Below the pieces are notes generated by a model, which worked only from the letters and a program-made list of their open reading frames with translations, had not been told where the DNA came from and ran no database searches. From positions 186,001 to 250,000 of the forward strand of contig NZ_CP014766.1 of assembly GCF_001611675.1 (NCBI RefSeq): DNA of 64,000 nucleotides, given 5' to 3'. Source of the stretch: Pontibacter akesuensis. Lineage in GTDB: Bacteria; Bacteroidota; Bacteroidia; Cytophagales; Hymenobacteraceae. A program made the translations under genes and the position numbers. Positions 9,443 through 18,200 of this stretch are shown piece after piece (positions within the stretch are counted from its first letter, which is position 1; every line of letters begins with the position of its first letter).

Positions 9443-10276
9443 TTAATCAAAATCTGTTGACAATGTAATCTCTTTCCATTGCTCAAAAGCGGCAGCCTCC
9501 TGTTTTCGCTTCTCGGTGACGAGCTTATAAGTATCCGGTCCTAACAGCAGGTGGAGCGGAGGCTGCTGCATTTCTGCAAGCCGCACCAGAATCTTTACCA
9601 GCTTCTCCGGGTCGCCTTGCTGCCTGCCGCTAAACGCTGACCAATTTTTCTCATCCTGGTCCACGCCGTACACGTCGATCCGGTTTTTAACATAGTGGAG
9701 GGAGTTCATGAACGCTGTCCTAAACTGCCCCGGGGCGACTACCGTTACCTTGATGCCGAAATCCGCCACTTCGAGCGCCAACCCCTCGGAAAGCCCTATC
9801 ACCCCAAACTTTGCTGCGTTGTAGCTGGTTGCTTTTCCGAAGCCCGCATAACCCGCACTGGACGAGATGTTGATGATGTGCCCCGATTTCTGGCTGCGTA
9901 AAAGGGGCATCACGTTTCTGATGATGTTCACGGTGCCGAACAGGTTCACGTCCATCGTGGCCCTGAATTCCTCATCGGTCATCTCCTCCATACTGCCTAC
10001 CAAACTGTACCCCGCATTGTTTACGACTACATCTATACGCCCAAGTTCTTTCACGGCTTCGTCAATTGCCTTTTTCACCTCCTGGTCAGAGGTGATGTCC
10101 AGCTTGACAGGATAAAGGTTTTCCCTATTGGCTGTGACATGCTGTTGCAGTGAGGAGATATTACGACTTGTAGCGATCACTTTATGCCCTAAAGAGAGCA
10201 GAAGCTTTGTCAGGTGCAGACCAAGCCCTTTGGAGGTTCCCGTGATCAGCCATACTTGTTGATCTTCAGTGTTCAT
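9443..10276 (-). CDS. SDR family oxidoreductase
   Basis: 277 residues from the ATG at 10274-10276; the longer frame to 10438 has no family similarity in its first 54 residues. Classical short-chain dehydrogenase: cofactor motif TGTSKGLG near residue 12, NNAGYS near 90, and the catalytic Ser and Tyr-x-x-x-Lys in INISSSAGYAG and SYNAAKFG. Substrate cannot be told from sequence. It lies just upstream of the AraC regulator gene (170 bp gap) and just downstream of a half-length SDR remnant, suggesting this spot has gained and lost related oxidoreductases. Confidence 0.93.
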   Translation of the reverse strand: MNTEDQQVWLITGTSKGLGLHLTKLLLSLGHKVIATSRNISSLQQHVTANRENLYPVKLDITSDQEVKKAIDEAVKELGRIDVVVNNAGYSLVGSMEEMTDEEFRATMDVNLFGTVNIIRNVMPLLRSQKSGHIINISSSAGYAGFGKATSYNAAKFGVIGLSEGLALEVADFGIKVTVVAPGQFRTAFMNSLHYVKNRIDVYGVDQDEKNWSAFSGRQQGDPEKLVKILVRLAEMQQPPLHLLLGPDTYKLVTEKRKQEAAAFEQWKEITLSTDFD

Positions 10277-10427
10277 AGTTTTTATATTTTGTTCTGGTGC
10301 AAAATTGAGAAACCATGTTGTGCTGAATGTATCCATACACCTGTAAGTAGTATCCGGAATACTGATCTGATCAAACGCACCATCAGGGGCTTTGAGACGC
10401 CCCTGAAAAGACATCAAACTCCCCGCT

Positions 10428-10952
10428 TTACCATTCATGTGCCTTAATGTCCAAAAAGTGTACTCCCGTTAATGCCTCGCTTACTTCCCACAGCCTTTTT
10501 GCTACGGCTATATTTTTTGCTTGATTTGGTATTGTGGCTTTTTCAGGAGAGCCCGTCAGCTCAAAGTCACCGGACGGACCCCAAAAAGAACCGTTGCCGG
10601 CCTGCGGGTCACAGGCAGCCCGAAGCGCCGGTAAAGCAGCCTTAGCGGGTTCATGTGCAATGAGTGGCGTAAGTATTCTTTTCATGAAGAAGCTACTGCT
10701 TCGTTGCAGGTTGGTAGCAGAACCTCCGGGATGCGCTGAAGCGGCAACAGTCTTTGATTGGGTGCCTTCCAACCGTCTGGCCAGTTCCAGTATGAACATC
10801 AGATTGGCAAGTTTGCTTTGCCCGTATGCGAACCATTCTTTATAAGGTTTATGCGCATACTGAAGGTCATCGAAATCAATACTGCCTATTCTTGCCCATA
10901 AAATGGAGATGGAGACTAACCGTGAGCCTGTTCTGTCAATCATCAAGGGCAA
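10428..10952 (-). pseudogene. C-terminal half of a second SDR oxidoreductase (truncated)
   Basis: The frame encodes the back half of a retinol-dehydrogenase-like SDR: GSRLVSIS, the catalytic YGQSKLANLMF (Tyr-x-x-x-Lys), then AHPGGSATNL. It lacks the whole N-terminal Rossmann half with the TGxxxGxG cofactor motif. There is no ATG at the start: the frame runs open upstream through GRLLPLM to an in-frame TAA near 11031, and the extra residues do not resemble an SDR N-terminus. A full protein of this family has about 300 residues, so this is a decayed fragment and should not bind cofactor. Confidence 0.75.
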
Positions 10953-11256
10953 CAGCCTTCCGGCGTGGAGTTTCGATACGCAAGCGCAGGGCGAAAGCCA
11001 GACTATAGATAAAATAACTGAGAAACGATATTATATCATCCAGAATGAAGCACTGCAGTGCCTTGAAAAGAAATATGGTACCAGATCAGCAGCTTCTTCA
11101 GAAAATGTGCAGCCACAATTGGCGGCAAACACAGAAACGGTTTGCTCTTCGCTTGAGGCTGTTTTGAAAAAATTCGAGGTGCTGGCAGACTACAGGAGCC
11201 AGGAAGATAACCTTGTTGCCTCTGCTTTTTTCATAAAGGATACTCTTGGTATTTAG
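10903..11256 (+). CDS. hypothetical small protein (uncertain)
   Basis: 117 codons with balanced codon use and a plausible soluble, partly helical composition (LEAVLKKFEVLADYRSQEDN). The first ~50 bases overlap the SDR remnant on the other strand, so the true start may be later; no later ATG occurs in the frame, which weakens the call. No recognisable family. It could be a real accessory gene or chance open frame in decaying DNA. Confidence 0.3.
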   Translation: MEMETNREPVLSIIKGNSLPAWSFDTQAQGESQTIDKITEKRYYIIQNEALQCLEKKYGTRSAASSENVQPQLAANTETVCSSLEAVLKKFEVLADYRSQEDNLVASAFFIKDTLGI

Positions 11257-11852
11257 ACAAAGAAACAAAATACTGGCTGGGCTTCCAAAGGTAGATATAG
11301 CCTGTTTGGAGTAAGGTTATGAAACAACTTGCTTGCTTCGCAGGAATGTACAGTTGCCAGCAAAGTCTCTGTTTTGGATTATGCGGTATCGGAGCATATT
11401 CAGTCGAACGAAGCGTGTTTAGGAAACAGTAGCGTTGCATTTAGACTTGATAAACATTAAGCTGCTTTCATGATTGGCATTTCATCGTTTTGATTACATG
11501 TAGTATCATTAATTTTTTGTCTTTTACTTAGCCCACATTTCCTAAATACTAAGCAGAAGACTCTCCAGGCGCTCCTATGCTTGAAGAACTCTCCAAAACG
11601 AACGATCCTCTAATCCTCCCCTAGTTCCAAAAAAAATTTCTAAGTTTTCCAATTCTCTGTGGATATAGTATGATAATTCAATCCTTCGGTCTACACGAAA
11701 AGTATTCAACTAAGGCTACAGGCTTTTTTTATGTCCTTCTGAAACTAAAGCTGTCTCTCTACTGCACATCTTCTAGACTCTAAATAGCTTTGTTCCTGCT
11801 AAGGAGAGAGTGGCTCATATGTACAGATCAGAAGTAACAGTAAGCATCATTA
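11257..11852. other. gene-poor, AT-rich stretch
   Basis: About 600 bp without a convincing frame; the longest open frames are short and lack sensible composition. Base content is visibly more A/T-rich than the flanking genes, with poly-A and poly-T runs around 11500-11720. Together with the SDR remnant on one side and the exchanger remnant further on, it looks like eroded foreign or formerly coding DNA. I could not identify an IS terminus or transposase relic. Confidence 0.4.
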
Positions 11853-13070
11853 TCAGGAGTTAAATGTATCTGATGCCCAGCGTTTAGCTTTGCTCAACTT
11901 ACTGTCGTCATCGCTCCCTGTGTCTTTCTGTCCGAAGAGGTAGCCCAGAGGGTTTAGAGGCGGGATGTGGTCAAAAATTATTTTAGCTACTCCAAGGGCT
12001 GGAATGGCAATGAGCATGCCAACAACTCCCCATACCTGATAGCCCAGCACCACCACAATGATTGTCATGATCGGGTTTAAGTTAACTTTTCCGCCAACCA
12101 CATACGGTTCCAGGGTGTAGGTTTCCAGAAGCTGAGTAATCCCAAAAGTCAAAATAACACCTATAAGGGCCGTGGAGCCAGCTCCAGACAATAAAGCCAT
12201 TGCCAGGGCAAGTCCGAAACCAATAATGTTTCCGATGTAGGGAATGAGCGTGAGTAGCGCTGCAATTACTGAAATCAGAACGGCATGTTTTATACCCGAT
12301 AAGGATAAACCAATCGCATACAAAACAGCAATCAGAACACAAAGCAGTAATTTGCCCAACAGGTAATTCTGCGAAACATGCGCGGCACTTGAGATTACGT
12401 TGTGCACCTCTGGACGCTTCTCTTCGGGAAACCATTTGGCAACCGACTTTCTAAATTTACTTCTGTATAGCAGAAAGAAGAAGATGTAAACGAGGGTGAG
12501 CAGAAATGTACCCATCAAGCTCAGGAACTTCATTATAAAACTACCAGCAGTTGAAAGCACAGAAGAACCGCCAGACTGCGATGTTTGGCCTCCACTGAAC
12601 AACTCCTGGCTGCTTTGCCCACTTTGCTGCTGGTTAGCCTGATTGTTGGTCTGAGCACTTGTGCCTCCTGATCCTCCCGGAATCTTATTGGCAATATTCT
12701 TATTCTGCTGTTTAACTGAAATACCTGTTTTCTCTTCTATAAACTGTTGCAAATTTTGAACTCTTGACTCCAGTTTTTGCTCTGTTTGCGGCCAATCCTG
12801 CACAAAGCTTTTCACCTGATAAGATAATAAACCAGCCAACAACAAAAAGAAAGAAAGTATAAGCAAGGTAGAGCAGAAAGACGCCCATCCCCGCTTTAGA
12901 CCTTTTTTCTCAAGCCATCGGGTCACAGGCAGTACCACCATGGCAAGCAAACCAGCAACGGCAAGAGGAGCCAAAAACGCCTTTGCCTGCACAAGCCCAT
13001 AGAAGAAGAAAAAGAGTCCTACAATGAGTATGGTGAATAGGGTTAATATGGTTCTTCCTCTGTGTCTCAA
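11853..13070 (-). CDS. AI-2E family transporter (TqsA/PerM-like permease)
   Basis: 405 residues with two pairs of N-terminal membrane helices (about 8-85), a middle region, and four to five C-terminal helices. The family signatures are in the C-terminal half: LTLIPYIGNIIGFGLALAMA, QLLETYTLEPYVVGGKVNLNP and GVVGMLIAIPALGVAKII. Members of PF01594 have been linked to autoinducer-2 export, Na/H antiport and small-solute permeation, so substrate is open. Between residues about 130 and 175 there is an unusual low-complexity Gly/Ser/Gln/Asn-rich loop (GGSGGTSAQTNNQANQQQSG and onward) that typical members lack. Confidence 0.9.
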   Translation of the reverse strand: MRHRGRTILTLFTILIVGLFFFFYGLVQAKAFLAPLAVAGLLAMVVLPVTRWLEKKGLKRGWASFCSTLLILSFFLLLAGLLSYQVKSFVQDWPQTEQKLESRVQNLQQFIEEKTGISVKQQNKNIANKIPGGSGGTSAQTNNQANQQQSGQSSQELFSGGQTSQSGGSSVLSTAGSFIMKFLSLMGTFLLTLVYIFFFLLYRSKFRKSVAKWFPEEKRPEVHNVISSAAHVSQNYLLGKLLLCVLIAVLYAIGLSLSGIKHAVLISVIAALLTLIPYIGNIIGFGLALAMALLSGAGSTALIGVILTFGITQLLETYTLEPYVVGGKVNLNPIMTIIVVVLGYQVWGVVGMLIAIPALGVAKIIFDHIPPLNPLGYLFGQKDTGSDDDSKLSKAKRWASDTFNS

Positions 13071-13362
13071 AGTAATACGTTTTCAGGCTTTAGTTTTACA
13101 CAATACATCAGGCACAAAGCGCACTGTACTCCAGGGGAGTAAATAATAATTTGCACTCTTCGTATATATTCTACGACTGCAGGTTTATGTTGTTTAGTTC
13201 ATGTCTTAAACAGGACATTGCTACAATTCTGATCCGTTTTTTACTACTGCCCCTTTTTTAGATTATGGCACATGCTCTGGAAAATTGAAACATGTGCTAA
13301 CCCCTGATATATACTAAAGCTTCGTTAGTCCGCTTTGACGAAGCGATTAAAATTGTACTTGA

Positions 13363-13686
13363 AAAGAACCTATAAGTACTTGGATTTGGGCAGTCGTTTT
13401 AAAAGCAGCCATCTTAGCAGCACATTGGGGAGCGGAACACCTGGCAAAACCACTGAAGAAACTACGAAAGCGGTGGGGCTTTTCGGTAACAGCCAGCAGC
13501 GCACTTCTAGGACTGGCTGCTGCCAGCGCGGAAATAGGCATGAATGTGGCAAGCGCCGTCCGCGGTGTTGCTGACATTGGCCTGGGAACCATGCTTGGCT
13601 CCAACGTGATCGCCATTCCTTACAAATTGAATCTTCAAAAGATATGTGATTCTGCTCTAAAAGTCGAAACCGTTTTTAAGATATAA
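13363..13686 (+). pseudogene. N-terminal fragment of a sodium/calcium exchanger family protein
   Basis: Found by translating a frame that has no ATG. After an in-frame TGA at 13360-13362 it reads IWAVVLKAAILAAHWGAEHL, then KRWGFSVTASSALLGLAAAS and AEIGMNVASAVRGVADIGLG ending TMLGSNVIAIP. That is the alpha-1 repeat pattern of Na/Ca exchanger superfamily proteins (ALGTSxPE-x-N-x-SAxxG-x-x-DxxLGxxxGSN), here with the usual Pro-Glu replaced by Ala-Glu. The frame then reads 20-odd unrelated residues to a TAA at 13684. A complete exchanger would have about 310-350 residues and a second alpha repeat, so only the first third remains, without a start codon. Confidence 0.65.
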
Positions 13687-13687
13687 T

Positions 13688-14989
13688 TTAGGTGGTGGCC
13701 TTCAAAGCTGTCCTCGCCTCCATAGATTTGAACTTCTGATACTTTCTTCCAAAATAAAGCATGGAAAAAGCAGTCAACAGGATACCGATTGCCGAGAGGC
13801 CAATCACACTGTTCGAGAAGAAGGTTAACCAATTTAACTGCACCTTAAAAACCTCTTTGCTGAACAACACGCCAACACTGCCCACATACCCGAAAGAATC
13901 AGCCAGGTAAATCAGAAAGCCAACATTTCCGGTATACTTGAAGGTGGAAATCAGGCGGTCGAAGAACACGGCGTTGAAGGGGATGTAAACCATATACAGG
14001 CCTAGTCCAACCAGCATCATCCACCAGAAAGGATCCATTGATTTCGCGTTGAAGAGCAAGGTAGAAACGCCAGCGAGGGTGAACCCAATAAGAATAAAAA
14101 CGTGTGCGATCTGCAGCGCTTTGTAGTTGTTTTTGATGAGCACCATGCTGCCGATCAGGATCAGGATAATGAGGGTGATGGGCAGCTCTGTTTTCGAGAA
14201 TATAGCAGGCTGGTTAAAATATCCCAACTCTATCCACATTTCGGCACCGAAGTTGTCCCGGATGTCCCGAAAAATAGTCGCGAAAGAGTAAATCAGGATG
14301 CACGCTGCTATTCCGGCATAAAATTCTTTCACAAAGCTTTTGCGATCCTCTTCGGACATGGCTGTGCGCTCACTTCTGAGTAGCACATCCTGCTCACTGG
14401 GAGGTGGTATTCTTTCCATCAGGTACACAAAAAGCAAGAGTGGCGGAGCAAAGACTAATCCGGTATAAAAGGGCACCCAAAACTCCGATACCCCAAACTG
14501 CACCATCAGCCAGGCCCCAACAGACTTCACAAAACCCGAGGCGAAGATAAAACTCACCGCTAACGTGGCCCCAATAAAATCAGTACTCCTCCTGCCCTCC
14601 ACATAAGAGAAAACAACACCCCAAAGCATTCCTAAGGGGAAACCGTTTATGAAAAGAAAAACAATGTTGTAAGGCAACGGCACAACCGCAAAGAAAAGCC
14701 AGCTTAACCAGGAAATTCCGGTTAAGAGGAGAATCACACTACCCCTGCCTGTTCGCTTTAGCTCCGAAATGTACTTGATGCCATAGAATTTTGCCAGCAT
14801 GTAACCCAACACCTGGCTGATCACCAGCACCGTCTTGTAACTATACCCAGCTATCTCAATACCCTCGAAAGTAGCCACCGTAAATGACTTTCTGAATCCG
14901 AAGATCATGGTATAGGTCAGAAAAACCACAACGGCGGCATAGAGCCCAACCTTCATCTGGCTTCTTTTGGATTCAACTTTATCAGGCAT
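13688..14989 (-). CDS. MFS-like membrane protein, probable DUF5690 family
   Basis: 433 residues with about twelve predicted membrane segments, organised like a major facilitator protein: LYAAVVVFLTYTMIFGFRKS at the start, a long cytoplasmic loop near the middle (PPPSEQDVLLRSERTAMSEE) and a hydrophilic tail. From memory this matches the uncharacterised DUF5690 family of Bacteroidota. The loop residues GLYMVYIPFNAVFFDRLIST and the N-terminal FRKSFTVATF look conserved-motif-like. Its 3' end abuts the exchanger remnant (2 bp gap). Substrate unknown. Confidence 0.8.
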   Translation of the reverse strand: MPDKVESKRSQMKVGLYAAVVVFLTYTMIFGFRKSFTVATFEGIEIAGYSYKTVLVISQVLGYMLAKFYGIKYISELKRTGRGSVILLLTGISWLSWLFFAVVPLPYNIVFLFINGFPLGMLWGVVFSYVEGRRSTDFIGATLAVSFIFASGFVKSVGAWLMVQFGVSEFWVPFYTGLVFAPPLLLFVYLMERIPPPSEQDVLLRSERTAMSEEDRKSFVKEFYAGIAACILIYSFATIFRDIRDNFGAEMWIELGYFNQPAIFSKTELPITLIILILIGSMVLIKNNYKALQIAHVFILIGFTLAGVSTLLFNAKSMDPFWWMMLVGLGLYMVYIPFNAVFFDRLISTFKYTGNVGFLIYLADSFGYVGSVGVLFSKEVFKVQLNWLTFFSNSVIGLSAIGILLTAFSMLYFGRKYQKFKSMEARTALKATT

Positions 14990-15122
14990 GGCAATTTCCT
15001 GTTTTATCAGAATTGTAAACTCATTTCACTTGTGGGAATATAGAAATAAGTAGTGACTGTTCCGTAGTATTTGATGTTTTCATTGAAATTATACTTTAAC
15101 GGCAGCAACAAACTTCAGAGGC

Positions 15123-15146
15123 TATATATTTTGATCAAAATATATA
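15123..15146. promoter_or_regulatory. 24-bp perfect palindrome upstream of the surface protein gene
   Basis: TATATATTTTGA followed directly by its exact reverse complement TCAAAATATATA, centred on GATC, 60 bp before the ATG at 15206. A perfect dyad of this length directly upstream of a gene is most simply read as a dimeric regulator site or the core of a promoter; no candidate regulator is adjacent. Confidence 0.5.
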
Positions 15147-15205
15147 CCTTTAGGCTCTGTTACTGAACAACCTATACTTACCCATCCACCGTCTACTTAT
15201 AACCT

Positions 15206-18200
15206 ATGCGAACAGCTTTACTTCTGCTTGTCTTCTTATCTTCGTTTGCAATTTCCGTAGCTCAGACACCAGCTTATAAACCTGCCTACGTTTTAGGAAA
15301 CAGCCTGAACAACCCTTACGACATAATGGTGGGAGACGATGGGCTGCTGTATGTTTCCGACAGCTATACTACCCGTTTATTTGACAGATCGGGCACATTC
15401 AAATGCGAGCTCCACCTTCCTGGGAAGTATAATGATTGGAATTCGAATACAGGGTTTGGCCGCGACAGGGAGGGCAATGGGTATATTCTCACCACATATT
15501 ATGATGGTGCGGTACATAAAGTTACCCCTACAGGTGAAGTATCCCTCTTGCTCGGTGGAAGAGGCACGCTTCCCGGGGAATTTAATAATCCAAAAGGCAT
15601 AGCAGTGGCACCTGATGGCACCCTATACATTGCTGACACCCAGAACCACAGAATACAGAAGTTCGATAAGAACGGAGAGTTCCTGTTGAGTTATGGAAGT
15701 TTTGGTGCTGCATCAGGCCAGTTTAACATGCCAACGCAGCTTGCCCTGGATAAGAATGGAAATTTGTATGTAGCAGACACCAACAACAACCGGATTCAGG
15801 TTTTCAATAGCGACGGGGGCTTTATAAAGCAGATAAGCGCAACAGCCAATCCCGCACTGCCACATTTTTACCCTGCAGATGTAACGGTAGATGCTCATGG
15901 AAAAATCTACGTAGCCGATGTCTCCCGGTATAGCATTCTGGTTTTTGATACGGCTGGCAACCTGATCAGGAGTTTCGGGTCCAAAGGCAGAGAAGACGGT
16001 CAGTTTATTACTGCACATATTTCAGTTGCCGTAGATGCCGATGGGTTTGTGTATGTGGCGGAGAGCTTTGATCCCAGCCGCGTGCAAAAGTTCTCGCCAG
16101 AAGGGAATTTTATACTTGCTTTTGGCAACACAGGTACCAAAGCAGGCTTGTTGGATAATGCAACTGTTGCTGCTTCTGACCCTATAGGTAACATTTTTGT
16201 AGCCAACTCCACTTCTGGTCTGGTAAAGAAATTCAACAAAAACGGTGATCACCTCTTAACCTTCGGAGGCAGGGCTGACTCGGACGGGCAATTCAGAGGT
16301 TTCCTGGGCGACATGAAAATGGATAATCAGGGTTATCTGTATGTGCTGTCTGCCGACTCAAAAGGCTCAATCCAGAAGTTTAATTCACGCGGGGAGTTTA
16401 TAGCCAGGTTTGCGCCAACCTCTGCCAGCGGTGCATCTGAACCGGGCGCACCAGGCAAGCCCTTGCACATGGCCATAGACCCTGAGGGTTTCGTTTACCT
16501 GTCGGATGGTGGTTTTTTGTACAAGTATAACCCGGCCGGAGCCTTTGTTGGCAGAATAGCTTTCATAAACAATGAGACCGGAGCCCCGGTAAACTTTTCC
16601 GACAACGCCATGAGCGGTCGAATCATTTTCGAGATAGACAATAACGGGCTCCTGTATGTTGCCCTTCTGCAGGGAATGAAGATATTTGACCTTAGTGGGA
16701 ATTATATCAGGGATTTTATACCGCAAGACGCCTCGTACGGCATCTATGCCCTGGGTATCGCATTTGATGCACAGAATAAGATGTACACCACCGTGATGGG
16801 ATACATGAAAAAGTATGATCCTGCTACAGGGCAGTTGCTGGACATCAGTACGTACCATTACTTTCTTATCAATCTCCTCAAGGGCACGGTAACAGTGAAT
16901 GCATCGGGCACACATGTGTTTGTTGCAGGAGTACATAAAACGCTAACCTGTTTTACCAATGATGCAGCAGATGCCGGAACGGCCAGTTACATATCCGGCA
17001 CTGTTTATCATGACAAGGATGAGAACTGTGTAAAAGACAGCAAGGAAAACGGCCTTGAAGGAATAATCGTGGAAACAAAGCCAGGTCCATACTATGCTAT
17101 CACAGACAAGTATGGAAAGTATACAATAGAGGTAGCACCAGGCACTTATACGACAGCGCAGATTCTGCCTCAGAAAACGGGCTCAAAAATAGCGGAAGTC
17201 TGTGCACCGGATGAAAAGTTATCGGTTACAGCACTACCGGGTATTACACCAGGGCCTGACTTCGGCAACCGCGTCACCCTCTCCCCTCACCTCACCGTCG
17301 GCGTTTCCTCCACGCGCCGCCGGCGCTGCTTCGAGAGCACCACAACTGTGCGCTACGAGAACTCAGGGTTTGCCCCTGCACCGGATGCCAGGGTATACTT
17401 GCAGCTTCCGGCCGAGGTGGCACTGCTATCTGCAGACAGGGCCTATACCCGCCAGCCCGACGGCACATACGCGTTTGCGGTGGGCAACCTGGCAGCAGGC
17501 CAGCGCGGCACCATCACCATCCAGGACATGGTGACCTGCGGCGACGAGAGCGTACGCGGCCGCACCGTCTGCACCCGCGCCTGGATCACGCCTTCGAATA
17601 ACGCACCCAGCCAGCCGACCCCCACCATCACCCTCACCGCCCGCTGCGATGCCACTTCAGGACTGATTCGTTTTGTGATTCGGAACTCCGGCACAGCCGA
17701 CATGGCTCAGTACGAGATGTTCCGCAAGTTTATAAACGGCAGGCTGGCCTCCAAGGAGCAGTTCAGCCTGGCCGCCGGCGACAGTATGGTGCTGTGGGTG
17801 CCCTCCATGGGCGCTACCTGGCGGCTGGAGGCGGACCAGCCGGAGGGCAACGGCGACAACAAAACAGCCAGCGTGACCATGGAGTCCTGCACCGGTGTGA
17901 ATGCAGACTCCACCAGGAGCTCCGGCTTTGTGAACCTTATGCCGACAGACGACGAGGAAGCCGAAGCCTCGGAGGAGTGCATGCTGATCACCGACTCGTA
18001 TGATCCGAACGACAAGCTGGTGACACCGGTGGGCAGAACCTCCGAAAACTACACTTCCACCGGCACGGCTCTCAAGTACAAGATCCGCTTTCAGAACACC
18101 GGTACCGACGTGGCTTACCGCGTGGTGGTGGTCGATACGCTCTCCGAGCACCTGGACCTTAGCACGCTGCAGGTCGGGGCCGCCTCGCACGCCCACCGCC

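Noticed and set aside
11231..11440. 69-codon frame on the minus strand
   Set aside because: No family resemblance, odd composition and no neighbouring support; treated as chance in AT-rich DNA.
13335..13574. 79-codon frame on the plus strand
   Set aside because: It is another frame of the exchanger remnant; the frame matching the family is the one starting after 13362.
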